NCBI RefSeq assembly: GCF_030272615.1
Contig: NC_081414.1
Location: 819,726,396-819,790,395 of the forward strand
Origin: Cryptomeria japonica
Taxonomy: Eukaryota; Streptophyta; Pinopsida; Cupressales; Cupressaceae
DNA length: 64,000 bases
Reading direction: 5' to 3'
Shown: positions 1 to 8,215 of the stretch, in pieces
Position numbering within the stretch: position 1 is the first letter of the stretch
Layout of the letters: every line of letters starts with the position of its first letter
Notes under the pieces: generated by a model
Databases searched by the model: none
The model's input: the letters and a program-made list of their open reading frames with translations, nothing else
What the model was told of the DNA's origin: nothing
Made by a program: the position numbers and the translations under genes

Positions 1-533
1 TGCATGAGATCATGAAAGATAGTAGTCATGGCTCTTTGATATGTAGCACCTGCATTCTTTAACCCGAAAGGCATGACATTCCAGCAGAAAGTTCCCCATG
101 AACAAGTAAATGATGTTTTGTGTTGATCCTCGGGTGCGATTCTTATCTGATTATAGCCAGAGAATCCATCCATTAATGATAGCATTTCATGACCTGCTGT
201 GAGATCAACAATCAAGTCAATGTTTGGTAATGGGAAGTCATCCTTTGGACAAGCTTTGTTGATGTCTTTGAAATCTGTGCAAATTCTGATGCTGTGATCT
301 GGTTTACTGACAGGTACCAAGTTGGAGATCCATTCAGGATAATCAATTGGGCATATGAATCCGACATCGAGTAATTTCTCAAGTTCTACTTTGACTAGTA
401 ATGCCACTTGTGGATGCATTTTTCTTAATTTCTGTTTTACTGGTTTTGCCCCCGGTTTGACTGTCAGATGATGCATTACCAACTCCGGATCCAATCCAGG
501 CATATCAGTGTATGACTAGGCGAAGTTGATTTG
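1..533 (-). pseudogene. G1 reverse transcriptase, N-terminal half
   Basis: The minus strand, in the same frame as gag, encodes reverse transcriptase domains 1 to 3. Visible motifs are MPGLDPELVMHHL, IRICTDFKDINKACPKDDFP, SLMDGFSGYNQIRIAPED and MPFGLKNAGATYQRAM, all standard for plant Ty3/gypsy enzymes. The YxDD catalytic loop, RNase H and integrase would lie left of position 1. In-frame stops TGA at 534-536 and TAG at 516-518 precede it. The TAG sits where relatives have Trp in a FAWSY motif. The copy is therefore a nonfunctional remnant unless translated from elsewhere. Confidence 0.92.
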
Positions 534-1229
534 TCACTTTTTGAATAAACTTATGAATTTTGACCTTTCAGACTCTGTCAGTGATTGAGCTAGGAATATG
601 TTGTGTGGAACCTCTTCTGTACCAATGTTTGTTTTCATAGTCTCCTCTACCAGCATGGATGATTTTTCCTCATATAATGCTGGGAGAATGTCGAGCCTTC
701 CATCTTCGGGCGCCTCAGAGAGGTTTTCACCCTCAGATACATCCTTTCTTTTTACTTTTTTGGGGTCAGATAGCGCCACAATGTGGTTTTTGCCATAAGA
801 CCCTTGATTTGTTCTTATTTTCATATTTTTGCAACTGGAAGGTCCGACACCCTCACCAAAATATGCCACGCTATTGAGTTCTATAGTGTATCCCGCTTTA
901 TGGTCTCCAAGGGGAAGATCATCTCATATGCCTAGATAGTCAATAAAAGCTTCATCATTTTGAAATGTATCCAACTGTGCAGGTCCTTCATGATCCCAGT
1001 CAATGAGTTGGTGGTGAACAAGGGAAAGGCCGTTAATGTCTTCAAAGTTAGCGGGGCTAAGAGTGAAGATGTGGTTATATTCGGGTATGTCAAGGTAATT
1101 ATCGAGGTCATCGATGGCACTCTCCTCATCAGTCTCGATCACGAGCAAATCCAAATTATCATCACTAGTAGCGCATTCTGAGACAGGTGTTCTCATCCTA
1201 TGTGATTTCAACCTAGAACCTTGAGACAA
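534..1229 (-). pseudogene. G1 pol linker between protease and reverse transcriptase
   Basis: Two open stretches (1229-924 and 869-534) are in the same frame as gag and protease, separated by a TGA at 924-926. The protein is acidic and low in recognisable motifs, for example a D/E-rich stretch SVIETDEESAIDDLDNYLD-like around 1130. In plant Ty3/gypsy polyproteins a spacer between protease and RT is normal, and I assign no enzymatic role. The stop at 1233-1235 (TAG) separates it from the G-patch region. I treat it as part of the G1 polyprotein because frame is conserved across every break. Confidence 0.7.
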
Positions 1230-1232
1230 GGA

Positions 1233-2330
1233 CTATGTAGACTCCTCATGGGTTGTTTCTTGACCAACTCTGAATTTGTTATAGAACTCCTCCTCTTCTG
1301 TGGGTTCACCTAGCTCTCTGAATGTCTCGGTGAGCTCGTAGTCATTGGAAGACTTGTCGGAACCCCTTTCCCATTCGTTGGAATCTGTGGAATAGTGATT
1401 CTCTTGTTGAATTTTGGCAGCTTTGATTTGTAAGGCTTCTTCTGTCCTTTGGGTGTGGACCTTGGAAGTTAAGAAACCAAGTCCTTTCGAGCGTTCCTTC
1501 TTGAAAGTCAATTCAGGTTGTAAAGGTTCAATGATGCCTTCCTTTCGTAACCCCAGAGGGCTTTTTCCATCATACCCGAATTTTTGTAGAATTTTGAAGC
1601 CTTTGCCATATTTCTCACATGGGAGATTGACGTGATGTTGTGTTTCCTCTTCATTATCTCTGAAAAGCATTTGGTATAAACCTTCCTCTTCTAGTTCACC
1701 CCATCTTTGAAAGATAGTAGGGTCCCATTTGAGCGTCATGATGGAGATTTGCTTGTTAGGATGTGGTCTTCCATATTCTTTTGGGGAACTCATGACTTGT
1801 CTTAAGTACATGGTCTGATTGAAAGTATATTCCCCCATGCCTTTGTCCTGAAACTTGCCTCTAAGCTCACCTTGTTTGGATGTCGAAGGTTTTAATGACT
1901 CAGGATCAATGTATGTCGATGAAGGAACAGCCTCCCGATTACTAGGAATGATGGTCTTAGTCTTTGATTTTAGGTTATTGCAATATATGAATGGATTAGG
2001 ATCGCCGTTAACTGTTACCTCCACTCCATTATGAGGAAACTTAATGCATTGGTGATATGTGGATGGAACTTCCCTCATTTCATGGATCCAAGGATGTCCT
2101 AACAATATGTTATAAGTGAGATTTAAATCCAGGACTTGACAGACCACATCCTTTGTAACTGGCCCAACTCTGAGAGGTAAGATGACTGTACCCTTGGATG
2201 AATGCTCTTCATCATCATATGCCTTAATGGTGATCTTGTTTGTAGAATTCACAGCTTTATCAGAATATCCCAATTGTGTGATAGTGCTTAATGTGCAAAT
2301 GTTCAGACCTGCTCCTCCATCTATCAGGAC
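1233..2330 (-). pseudogene. G1 retropepsin protease fused to a G-patch domain
   Basis: Directly after the stop at 2331-2333 the frame reads VLIDGGAGLNICTL, the aspartic protease active site (D-G-G in place of D-T/S-G, common in plant Tat elements). About 60 codons later comes ILLGHPWIHEMREVPST, the flap/second-half motif. Further on is a G-patch at roughly 1640-1500: YGKGFKILQKFGYDGKSPLG, then GLRKEGIIEPLQPE and SKGLGF. G-patch domains bind RNA or partner helicases. The domain is also found after the protease in betaretroviruses and in some plant Ty3 elements. The protease would cut the gag-pol polyprotein in virus-like particles. The coding unit is interrupted by nonsense codons. Confidence 0.85.
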
Positions 2331-4889
2331 TCATTTTATTCGATGTTTGTGTATGAAGGCTTCAATGTGTAATGGTGCATTATGCAGCTGACTTACAGAG
2401 GCGTCATCAGCTTCTGTGAAAGTAAGTGAATGTGGAATTGAAAGGTATCCCACCATGGCTTGAAACTTGTCCATGTTTAGATCAGTAGGAACAATAGTAT
2501 CTCTCAAGATTTTGTCAAGAATGGCTTTATGTGCGGGAGATATGCGTAATAGTTCAAGAATGGAGATGAGCGCGGGTGTCTTCCCTAGCTGTTCTACAAT
2601 GTCATACTCAGGTTTGGTTGATGAAGAAGTGGTGTTTTTAGTTGGACCACCTTGCAAAGTGATTTTACCTCGGTGAGTTGTAACATGACATTCAGAGGTA
2701 GGTTCAGAAGAAGATCCAACACCTTTTAGGACAATCTTGGGTCTCTGGGTAGAATTCTCAGACGCTGTGTCCTTGATGATAATGGTAGAGACATAATTGT
2801 CCATTGAAATGTAATTGATAGTTGAATCATAGTTATAGGATGCTCTGGTATAGTTGGTTTGGTCATCTGTGGCTTTAGCTTTTCCCTTGTCATGTTTTGG
2901 GAATGGTTCCTTAAACATCTCATGTTCTTGATTGGATGAATGTCCCTTAATCTCAATATCACCTCTATCAATGAGATCCTGTATGATGTTCTTTAGTCGA
3001 TGACAATTTCTTGTCTTATGACCCTTGCTCTTATGAAATTCACAATACTCATCATCATTCCACCAATTTGGTTTGACCTTTGGTTCATATGGCGGGAAAT
3101 CTGGAATTGTAATCACCTTGTTTGCCACTAACTTCTTGAAAACTGACTCAAGTGGTTCTCCCAACGGAGTGTACTTCCTTCGTGATCTGGAAGTTGTTTG
3201 AGTATTCACTTGATTGTTTGTAGAACTTGATCCCGAAAAGATGACTTTAGGTCGCACTGTGTTGGCATCAACAACACCATCATTGACCGTGTTCTTGTTT
3301 TTATTCCAAAATCTTGGCTTGTCTTTTCCTTTAAAGTCATCTTTGTTTTCCTTGAATATCTTGATAACTCCTTGTTCAATTAGGACCTTTTCTGTCGCTA
3401 AGCCTTTTTCTATGATGTCCTTGAAGGTAGACAAACAAGCTTTCCTTAGATCATAGCCAATCTTTTTGTTAACATTTTGGGTGAACATTTCTACCATTTG
3501 TTTTTGTGGAATTTCACAAGAGCATCTGCTGGCTAGATTTCTCCATCTTTGTAAAAATGATGCAAAAGATTCTCCCTCTTTTTGCTTGGTGTTGCACAAA
3601 GTAGTGACTGATATGTCTGTCTCTATGTTGTAGGAGAAATGTTGAATAAATGCCTCTGCTAGATCACCCCATGACTTAATTCCAGGTGGAAGTTGGGAGA
3701 ACCATTCCATAGCTTGATCACCTAAGCTTTGTGGGAATAATCTCATCAAATATGTCTCTTCTGCTGCTACCTCAATGCAAGCTGTGAAAAATTGTCTTAT
3801 GTGTGCCTTAGGATCCCCTTTTCCTCTATACTTATCAAATTTAGGCGTCACAAAGTGTGTAGGAAATGGAGGCATTGGAATGCTCTTGTCAAATGGATAA
3901 GGACATATGTCTCTCATTGTGTATGTTGGCTTCGGTGTATTTATGTCCTCCATTTTCTTTTGTAAGTCCCTGATTTGTTGCTCCAAATTGCTCTTAGGTG
4001 GAGATCGACTTCTTGGACCATATCCTATGTTCGAGGTACCCATTGGAGGAGGTGCATGTTGCATATATGGATGATATTGATCATACACATGTTCATATGG
4101 AGGAGGTCTATAATGATGTTGTGTATATGGACCACTTGGTATAGATTCATGTTGAGGAACACCATATCTATTTTGTGCATGTATACCATATTCTACAGGC
4201 ATGTCATGTTCCATTGTGTTGCCCCCAAATTTGACATGAGGTTTCCTTGTGTCCAAATTTTGAGCATGCCTTTGAACATCCAATTGCTTTGGTGGTTGAT
4301 CCTTAGCATTGATATGTGATTGAGCATATTTTTCTCCATAAGACTTCCATAATGGTCTGCGAAGGTGAGTATCATATGTTTGACCATGTGTATGTGGGAC
4401 CTCTGGTTTTTGAAGCAAAGCTGATGGTGATTCAGGTACCATGTGTGGTCCTCTATTTCCTCCACTATTAGGTCTCCTTTGATCCATATTGGGGTGAGGT
4501 TGTTGCAAAGGTCGATTTTCCATTATTTGAGACATGTCAAAATCATGAGGTATCTTGGCTCCACTTTGTGCCATTATTTGTAAGAAGTATTGTCTATCCC
4601 TCCTCATTATTTCCTCAACCAATCGATTGAAATGGGGATTCATAATGGATTCTTCCACATCTGTTGAATGTACTGAAAAGTTGTCCACATTGTCATTGTG
4701 TGTAGCATTGTTGTTTATAGTGTCCATGTTCTCAACATTTGGAATGTTTCTATAGACATCCATGTCAGGTAATGTAGTATGATCAAAATTGAAAAAGATA
4801 TCATTGTCATACTCATTAGAACTCATGTTTGCAGACTCTTGAGCCTCTTTAGTTTCTCTCCTAGATTTTTGAAGACGGGTTTCAACCAT
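2331..4889 (-). CDS. G1 Gag polyprotein (852 aa)
   Basis: An intact 852-residue open frame starts MVETRLQKSRRETKEAQES. The first 300 residues are low-complexity and rich in His, Pro, Tyr and Gln. The Retrotrans_gag domain lies at about residues 345-480, with TPKFDKYRGKGDPKAHIRQF, LGDQAMEWFSQLPPGIKSW and SFASFLQRWRNLA. A zinc knuckle of the CX2HX4HX4C type (CEFHKSKGHKTRNC) follows near residue 640, then RLKNIIQDLIDRGDIEI. Gag forms the cytoplasmic virus-like particle and packages element RNA. The frame ends at a TGA immediately before the protease motif, in the same frame. This is probably a CGA-to-TGA nonsense change rather than a natural gag end, since plant relatives usually make a continuous Gag-Pol. 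Confidence 0.93.
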   Translation of the reverse strand: MVETRLQKSRRETKEAQESANMSSNEYDNDIFFNFDHTTLPDMDVYRNIPNVENMDTINNNATHNDNVDNFSVHSTDVEESIMNPHFNRLVEEIMRRDRQYFLQIMAQSGAKIPHDFDMSQIMENRPLQQPHPNMDQRRPNSGGNRGPHMVPESPSALLQKPEVPHTHGQTYDTHLRRPLWKSYGEKYAQSHINAKDQPPKQLDVQRHAQNLDTRKPHVKFGGNTMEHDMPVEYGIHAQNRYGVPQHESIPSGPYTQHHYRPPPYEHVYDQYHPYMQHAPPPMGTSNIGYGPRSRSPPKSNLEQQIRDLQKKMEDINTPKPTYTMRDICPYPFDKSIPMPPFPTHFVTPKFDKYRGKGDPKAHIRQFFTACIEVAAEETYLMRLFPQSLGDQAMEWFSQLPPGIKSWGDLAEAFIQHFSYNIETDISVTTLCNTKQKEGESFASFLQRWRNLASRCSCEIPQKQMVEMFTQNVNKKIGYDLRKACLSTFKDIIEKGLATEKVLIEQGVIKIFKENKDDFKGKDKPRFWNKNKNTVNDGVVDANTVRPKVIFSGSSSTNNQVNTQTTSRSRRKYTPLGEPLESVFKKLVANKVITIPDFPPYEPKVKPNWWNDDEYCEFHKSKGHKTRNCHRLKNIIQDLIDRGDIEIKGHSSNQEHEMFKEPFPKHDKGKAKATDDQTNYTRASYNYDSTINYISMDNYVSTIIIKDTASENSTQRPKIVLKGVGSSSEPTSECHVTTHRGKITLQGGPTKNTTSSSTKPEYDIVEQLGKTPALISILELLRISPAHKAILDKILRDTIVPTDLNMDKFQAMVGYLSIPHSLTFTEADDASVSQLHNAPLHIEAFIHKHRIK

Positions 4890-5353
4890 GAACTAGGTAT
4901 TGACCAAGATGTGTGAGACTAGATAAAAAATGGAAAGAGTATGGAAGACCAAGAGTTGGATGGAATGTAAATGAATCTGAAGTGTACTTGCAATGCCCAA
5001 AGTGTAAGACCAAGTATGTATGTAGTAGAGTAGGTGTGACTTCCAAAGAGAGGATAGTTTCTCTTGATGAGATAAGTTGACCTTGACTCTAAGTAAAACC
5101 AAATGAGACCCAAAGGTAAGAAACCTTGATGAGGGACCACGTAGCAAAGTGTTGTTGTATGTAGTGTGTTGACAAAGTATGATGAGGACAAGCAAGTGAC
5201 CTTTTGACTCAAGTTTAGACAAATGTGAATGTAATGTAAGATGTGAAGCAATGACAGACTTTGTGAGACCCAAGGACAGGTTGAATGCTAAATGAAACCC
5301 TGGAGAGATGACCTAGGAAGCTCAAGAATTCCGAAACTGACTGTGTTGTTTGC

Positions 5354-5728
5354 TGGACTGTAACAGTTTTTCAATTCTGGACACAGATGTGCCTGTATAC
5401 TTCACAGATGCGGTTTCCTGACACAGACGCGGCTCTGTTTAACACAGACGCGCTTCTGAGATTTTCTTGTTTATGTTTGTTGGACTGTAACAGTTTTTCA
5501 ATTCTGGACACAGACGCACCTGTATACTTCACAGACGCGGTTTCCCGACATAGACGCGATTCTGTTTAACGCATACGCGCTTCTGAGATTTTCTTGTTTC
5601 TGTTTGCTGGACTATAACAGTTTTTTAATTCTGGACACAGACGCGCGTGTATACTTCATAGACGCGGTTTCCCGACACAGACGCTGCTCTGTTTAACATA
5701 GACGCGCTTATGAGATTTTTTTGTTTGC
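5354..5728. repeat. 127-bp tandem repeat, three copies, in the G1 leader
   Basis: Units start at 5354, 5481 and 5608 with TGGACTGTAACAGTTTTT, exactly 127 bp apart. The third starts TGGACTATAACAG and ends near 5728. Each unit contains four CACAGACGCG-like elements joined by CTGTATACTTCA, CCCGACA and CTGTTTAA linkers, then GAGATTTTCTTGTTT. Copies differ by scattered transitions, mostly at CG sites (for example ACGCG to ATGTG). Confidence 0.95.
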
Positions 5729-6112
5729 CAAATGCAATGTTGACTGTTGGAACATAGACGCGATTCTGTCCTTCACAGACGCGGCTAGACAACACATATG
5801 TTATTATGCCTGACGCAGACGCGTTTCTGCAAATTTTGTGCAATTTTTCCAATCTGTGAAGTTGTGACCAAATCTGAATGTTTGATTGATTTTTGTGACA
5901 AGAGGACACAATGTTGATGAGGACTCAATGTTTGCAAGTGTTTAGACTCAAAATGACTCCAAGAAAAGTGTGTTGTTTGATGTAAAAATGTTTTGCATAC
6001 ACTGGAAGACACAAAAGACACAATGTTTTGCTATTTGGTCTTGAATGTTTTGAATGTTTTGAATGTTTTAAAATAAGTCAAGCACAATTCTTATGGCTGG
6101 CCAAGACAATAG

Positions 6113-6457
6113 TTGTTGATCCCACATGGGGTTTTACCCCCGAGGCTATGCTATTCAGAGCGGATACTTAGATGCTTGACCTCACTGGCTCCACCCTCGG
6201 CACTCACTTCTCCAGTCAGCCAAACATCAGTCCCCATGAAAACTCCCCATGGTGAACTTTGTATCTCTACTAAGAACTGTATGTGTGTGGGCCGCTACCA
6301 GAGGTCCGACCTCCTGCCCCAACAACTAGAAGGATTTGGGCTTCTAAAACAAAAAGGTGCTAGTAAGGGCATCCGCTCGTGTGGCCATACATGTGGCACT
6401 TTCAGCTCTGTAAATACAGAAGGCTCCCAGTCGGTAGGGGTTACGCCCTACAAATGA
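6113..6457 (+). CDS. Possible 114-aa reading frame antisense to G1 leader
   Basis: An open frame runs opposite to G1 inside the leader, from MLIPHGVLPP to SVGVTPYK. It has seven cysteines and no motif that I recognise. It lies in a segment of higher GC and low repetitiveness (6080-6460) between the two CACAGACGCG clusters. Antisense frames are known in some Tat-lineage elements, but usually between pol and the 3' LTR. I cannot tell whether this one is coding or chance. Confidence 0.2.
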   Translation: MLIPHGVLPPRLCYSERILRCLTSLAPPSALTSPVSQTSVPMKTPHGELCISTKNCMCVGRYQRSDLLPQQLEGFGLLKQKGASKGIRSCGHTCGTFSSVNTEGSQSVGVTPYK

Positions 6458-7049
6458 TCAAATAAATTTGATCAAACGGATTTATGGGGAGACATAGTGT
6501 CGGTATGAACTAATCAGCACACGTTATTCATAGTTTTCACCATGAATACATTTATTTATAGTGGTTTAGAAGAAGATGGCTTTTCTTTTGCTACCACTTG
6601 GGTCGTTCTCTTCTCACTAGTAGTCCTAATGACCACACGAGAAGATAGGCCCTCTAAAGATTAAACAAAAAGAGCCTATTGCTCAAGACACAAAAGACAA
6701 TGATTCAATTTTAGTGCACCAATGGAAGTGTTTGCTAGTCTATGAAAACAAGGCACATAATAAAAGTCCAAAACCCTCGCCAAGGATCTGCAACAAAGAG
6801 TTGTTAGTACTTTGGATTTGTTTGAAATAATCACCCCTTCCTGCATGCACACAAGTTAGGTAAATTTTAAAACCCAAAAGACTTTGTGAAAATAGGGGCC
6901 TTCAACCAAACGATTTTGCTTCCAAGACAAGCTGCACCAATTTTGTTAGCTAGATCTGAAAATGTTAGTCCAAAAATAAACCAGATCTAAAACCCTAAAT
7001 GCAAAATCCAAAAACTAAATCAATGAAAAATGCAAAATTCCAAAACTGG

Positions 7050-7315
7050 TGAACACAGACGTGGTTACCCTCTACACAGACGTGCCTCTGTGACACAGAC
7101 GCGGTTCTGTGAATCACAGACGCTGATAAAAACCACAAACGCGCTTCCCAAACTCAGATGCAGATTAAAATGACACAGACGCGTTTCAGTAACACAGACG
7201 CGCCTTTCGAAAACCTGCAAAATAAAATTTTGTCGAAAAAACGGACGCGATTCCAGATGTCACAGACGCGCCAGAAAATCAAAAACGCGATCCAAAAGTA
7301 TGCAGACACGAAAAT
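7050..7315. repeat. Second CACAGACGCG motif cluster in the G1 leader
   Basis: About twelve variants of CACAGACGCG(G/C) occur in 265 bp, spaced 15-35 bp apart without a fixed longer period. Examples are at 7073, 7097, 7115, 7172 and 7193. This is the same motif as in the 127-bp tandem repeat 1.2 kb away, here separated by A-rich spacers. It sits next to the primer binding site. Confidence 0.9.
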
Positions 7316-7398
7316 GTTGAAAATGTTGTCGGAAATGCCAGATCTGCAATTTCAAGCACAAAATCTACAACCAAAGGTTAAATGCAAAAGGGACAAGA

Positions 7399-7416
7399 GT
7401 CCCACCGGGCGTGCCA
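7399..7416 (-). promoter_or_regulatory. G1 primer binding site
   Basis: On the minus strand TGGCACGCCCGGTGGGAC begins three bases inside the LTR end. Starting with TGG, it is complementary to a tRNA 3' CCA end, as minus-strand DNA priming requires. I could not match the tRNA securely; the GC pattern loosely resembles a tRNA-Lys acceptor and T arm. Confidence 0.8.
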
Positions 7417-7789
7417 AAATGTATATGGTGAAAATGGATAACAATAATAACAATATTGAAAGGCTAAATGAATTCAACCACAAAACCCTAGCCTAACAAT
7501 CAACAAAGATCCACCATAACATATGAAGATTACCTAAGACAATGCAAATCACATAAAATCACAAAGATTATACCATCACATGTCCAATAGGGTTTTGATC
7601 TCCATTCTTCCTATCTCCATTGATCTTGCTTGATATATTTGCTCTCAGATTTTATGTGCACAAGAGCTCAACAAAGAACGGAATGTGGTTGCAAGTAGGA
7701 TCGTAGTGTAGTCAATTGATCAAGTAGTTAGCTCCTTAGGTCATTAGGTCATTAGGTCATTAGGGGTTTTACAATGAAGGAAGCATCTC

Positions 7790-7799
7790 CTTATATAGA
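7790..7799 (-). promoter_or_regulatory. G1 LTR TATA box
   Basis: The minus strand reads TCTATATAAGGAGATGC, a strong plant TATA box about 415 bp from the LTR start. Transcription would begin about 30 bp further, near 7760, next to the GTCATTAGG microrepeat, defining the U3/R border. Confidence 0.65.
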
Positions 7800-7957
7800 A
7801 GACACTATATGAAATGGAGGGATAAGATTGAGAGGTGTAAAAGGAGGTCGGCTATGATTAGAGGGTAGGTAAAAGAAATAATAAAATAATGAGAGGGGTA
7901 GGTAGTGTATGAATTAAGAGATGAATGACATGTGTCATGGGTAGAAAAGGCTAATGA

Positions 7958-8190
7958 ATTAATTAAATAAATAAAGATTTATTTAATTAATAGAAGAAGT
8001 AGGATAATTAAATAAATAAGAATATTTATTTAATTTAGGAAAATGATAATTTAAATAAATAAATGTATTTATTTAAATGAGAAATAAGGCTAGAAGAGGA
8101 TAAATGAATTAATTAAATAAATAAGGATTTATTTAATTAATAGAAGAATTAGGCTTAGATAATTAAATAAATAAAATATTTATTTAATTA
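7958..8190. repeat. Five AT-rich palindromes in G1 U3
   Basis: Palindromes of the form AATTAAATAAATA...TATTTATTTAATT occur at 7958-7991, 8006-8035, 8049-8078, 8108-8141 and 8161-8190. Copies 1 and 4 are near-identical. Each can fold into a hairpin of 13-16 bp with a loop of about 4 bases. Confidence 0.9.
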
Positions 8191-8215
8191 GACTGGACAA
8201 TTTTAGGTGTCTACA

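Larger units (their letters stand above)
4890..7398 (-). other. G1 untranslated leader
   Basis: This 2.5 kb stretch lies between the primer binding site and the gag start. It holds two clusters of a CACAGACGCG-type motif (5378-5830 and 7050-7315), a 127-bp tandem repeat inside the first cluster, and a 1.1 kb spacer between them. Minus-strand frames are closed. A 114-codon frame antisense to the element lies at 6113-6457. Long leaders normally carry packaging and dimerisation signals; which part does so here is not visible. Confidence 0.75.
1..8215 (-). mobile_element. G1: Ty3/gypsy LTR retrotransposon, Tat-like, 5' part only
   Basis: Read on the minus strand the order is LTR (8215-7420), primer binding site, a 2.5 kb leader, gag, protease with G-patch, and the N-terminal part of reverse transcriptase running off the left edge. 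Gag, protease and reverse transcriptase are all in one frame over 4.9 kb, interrupted only by stop codons at 2331, 1233, 924, 534 and 516. The CX2HX4HX4C knuckle, the retropepsin motif VLIDGGAGLN and the RT motif DGFSGYNQI place it in Ty3/gypsy. The Tat-like label is my inference from the knuckle form and the TGTAGACACC LTR start. The 3' LTR, RNase H and integrase lie outside the window, so the target duplication cannot be checked. Confidence 0.9.
7420..8215 (-). repeat. G1 5' LTR (796 bp)
   Basis: On the minus strand it begins TGTAGACACCTAAAATTGTCC-like sequence and ends CATATACA, giving the TGTA...TACA termini of a canonical LTR. The inner edge is fixed by the primer binding site 3 bp away. 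U3 opens with five AT palindromes (7958-8190). A TATA box lies at 7790-7799, followed downstream by a 9-bp GTCATTAGG repeat at 7735-7764. The partner LTR is outside the window, so divergence cannot be estimated. Confidence 0.88.

Noticed and set aside
2331-2333. Programmed UGA readthrough between G1 gag and protease
   Set aside because: The element has four further nonsense codons in the same frame, so a CGA-to-TGA mutation is the simpler explanation.
3975-4319. 114-codon plus-strand frame rich in Met, Trp and Arg
   Set aside because: Antisense shadow of the G1 Gag low-complexity region.
4893-5273. 126-codon minus-strand frame just upstream of gag
   Set aside because: No motif, lies in the leader with a second overlapping frame; its product is Leu/Ser/His-rich noise.
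5354-7315. Regularly spaced short repeats as a CRISPR array
   Set aside because: Plant nuclear retrotransposon leader, irregular spacers, no cas genes, repeats far more divergent than in a CRISPR array.
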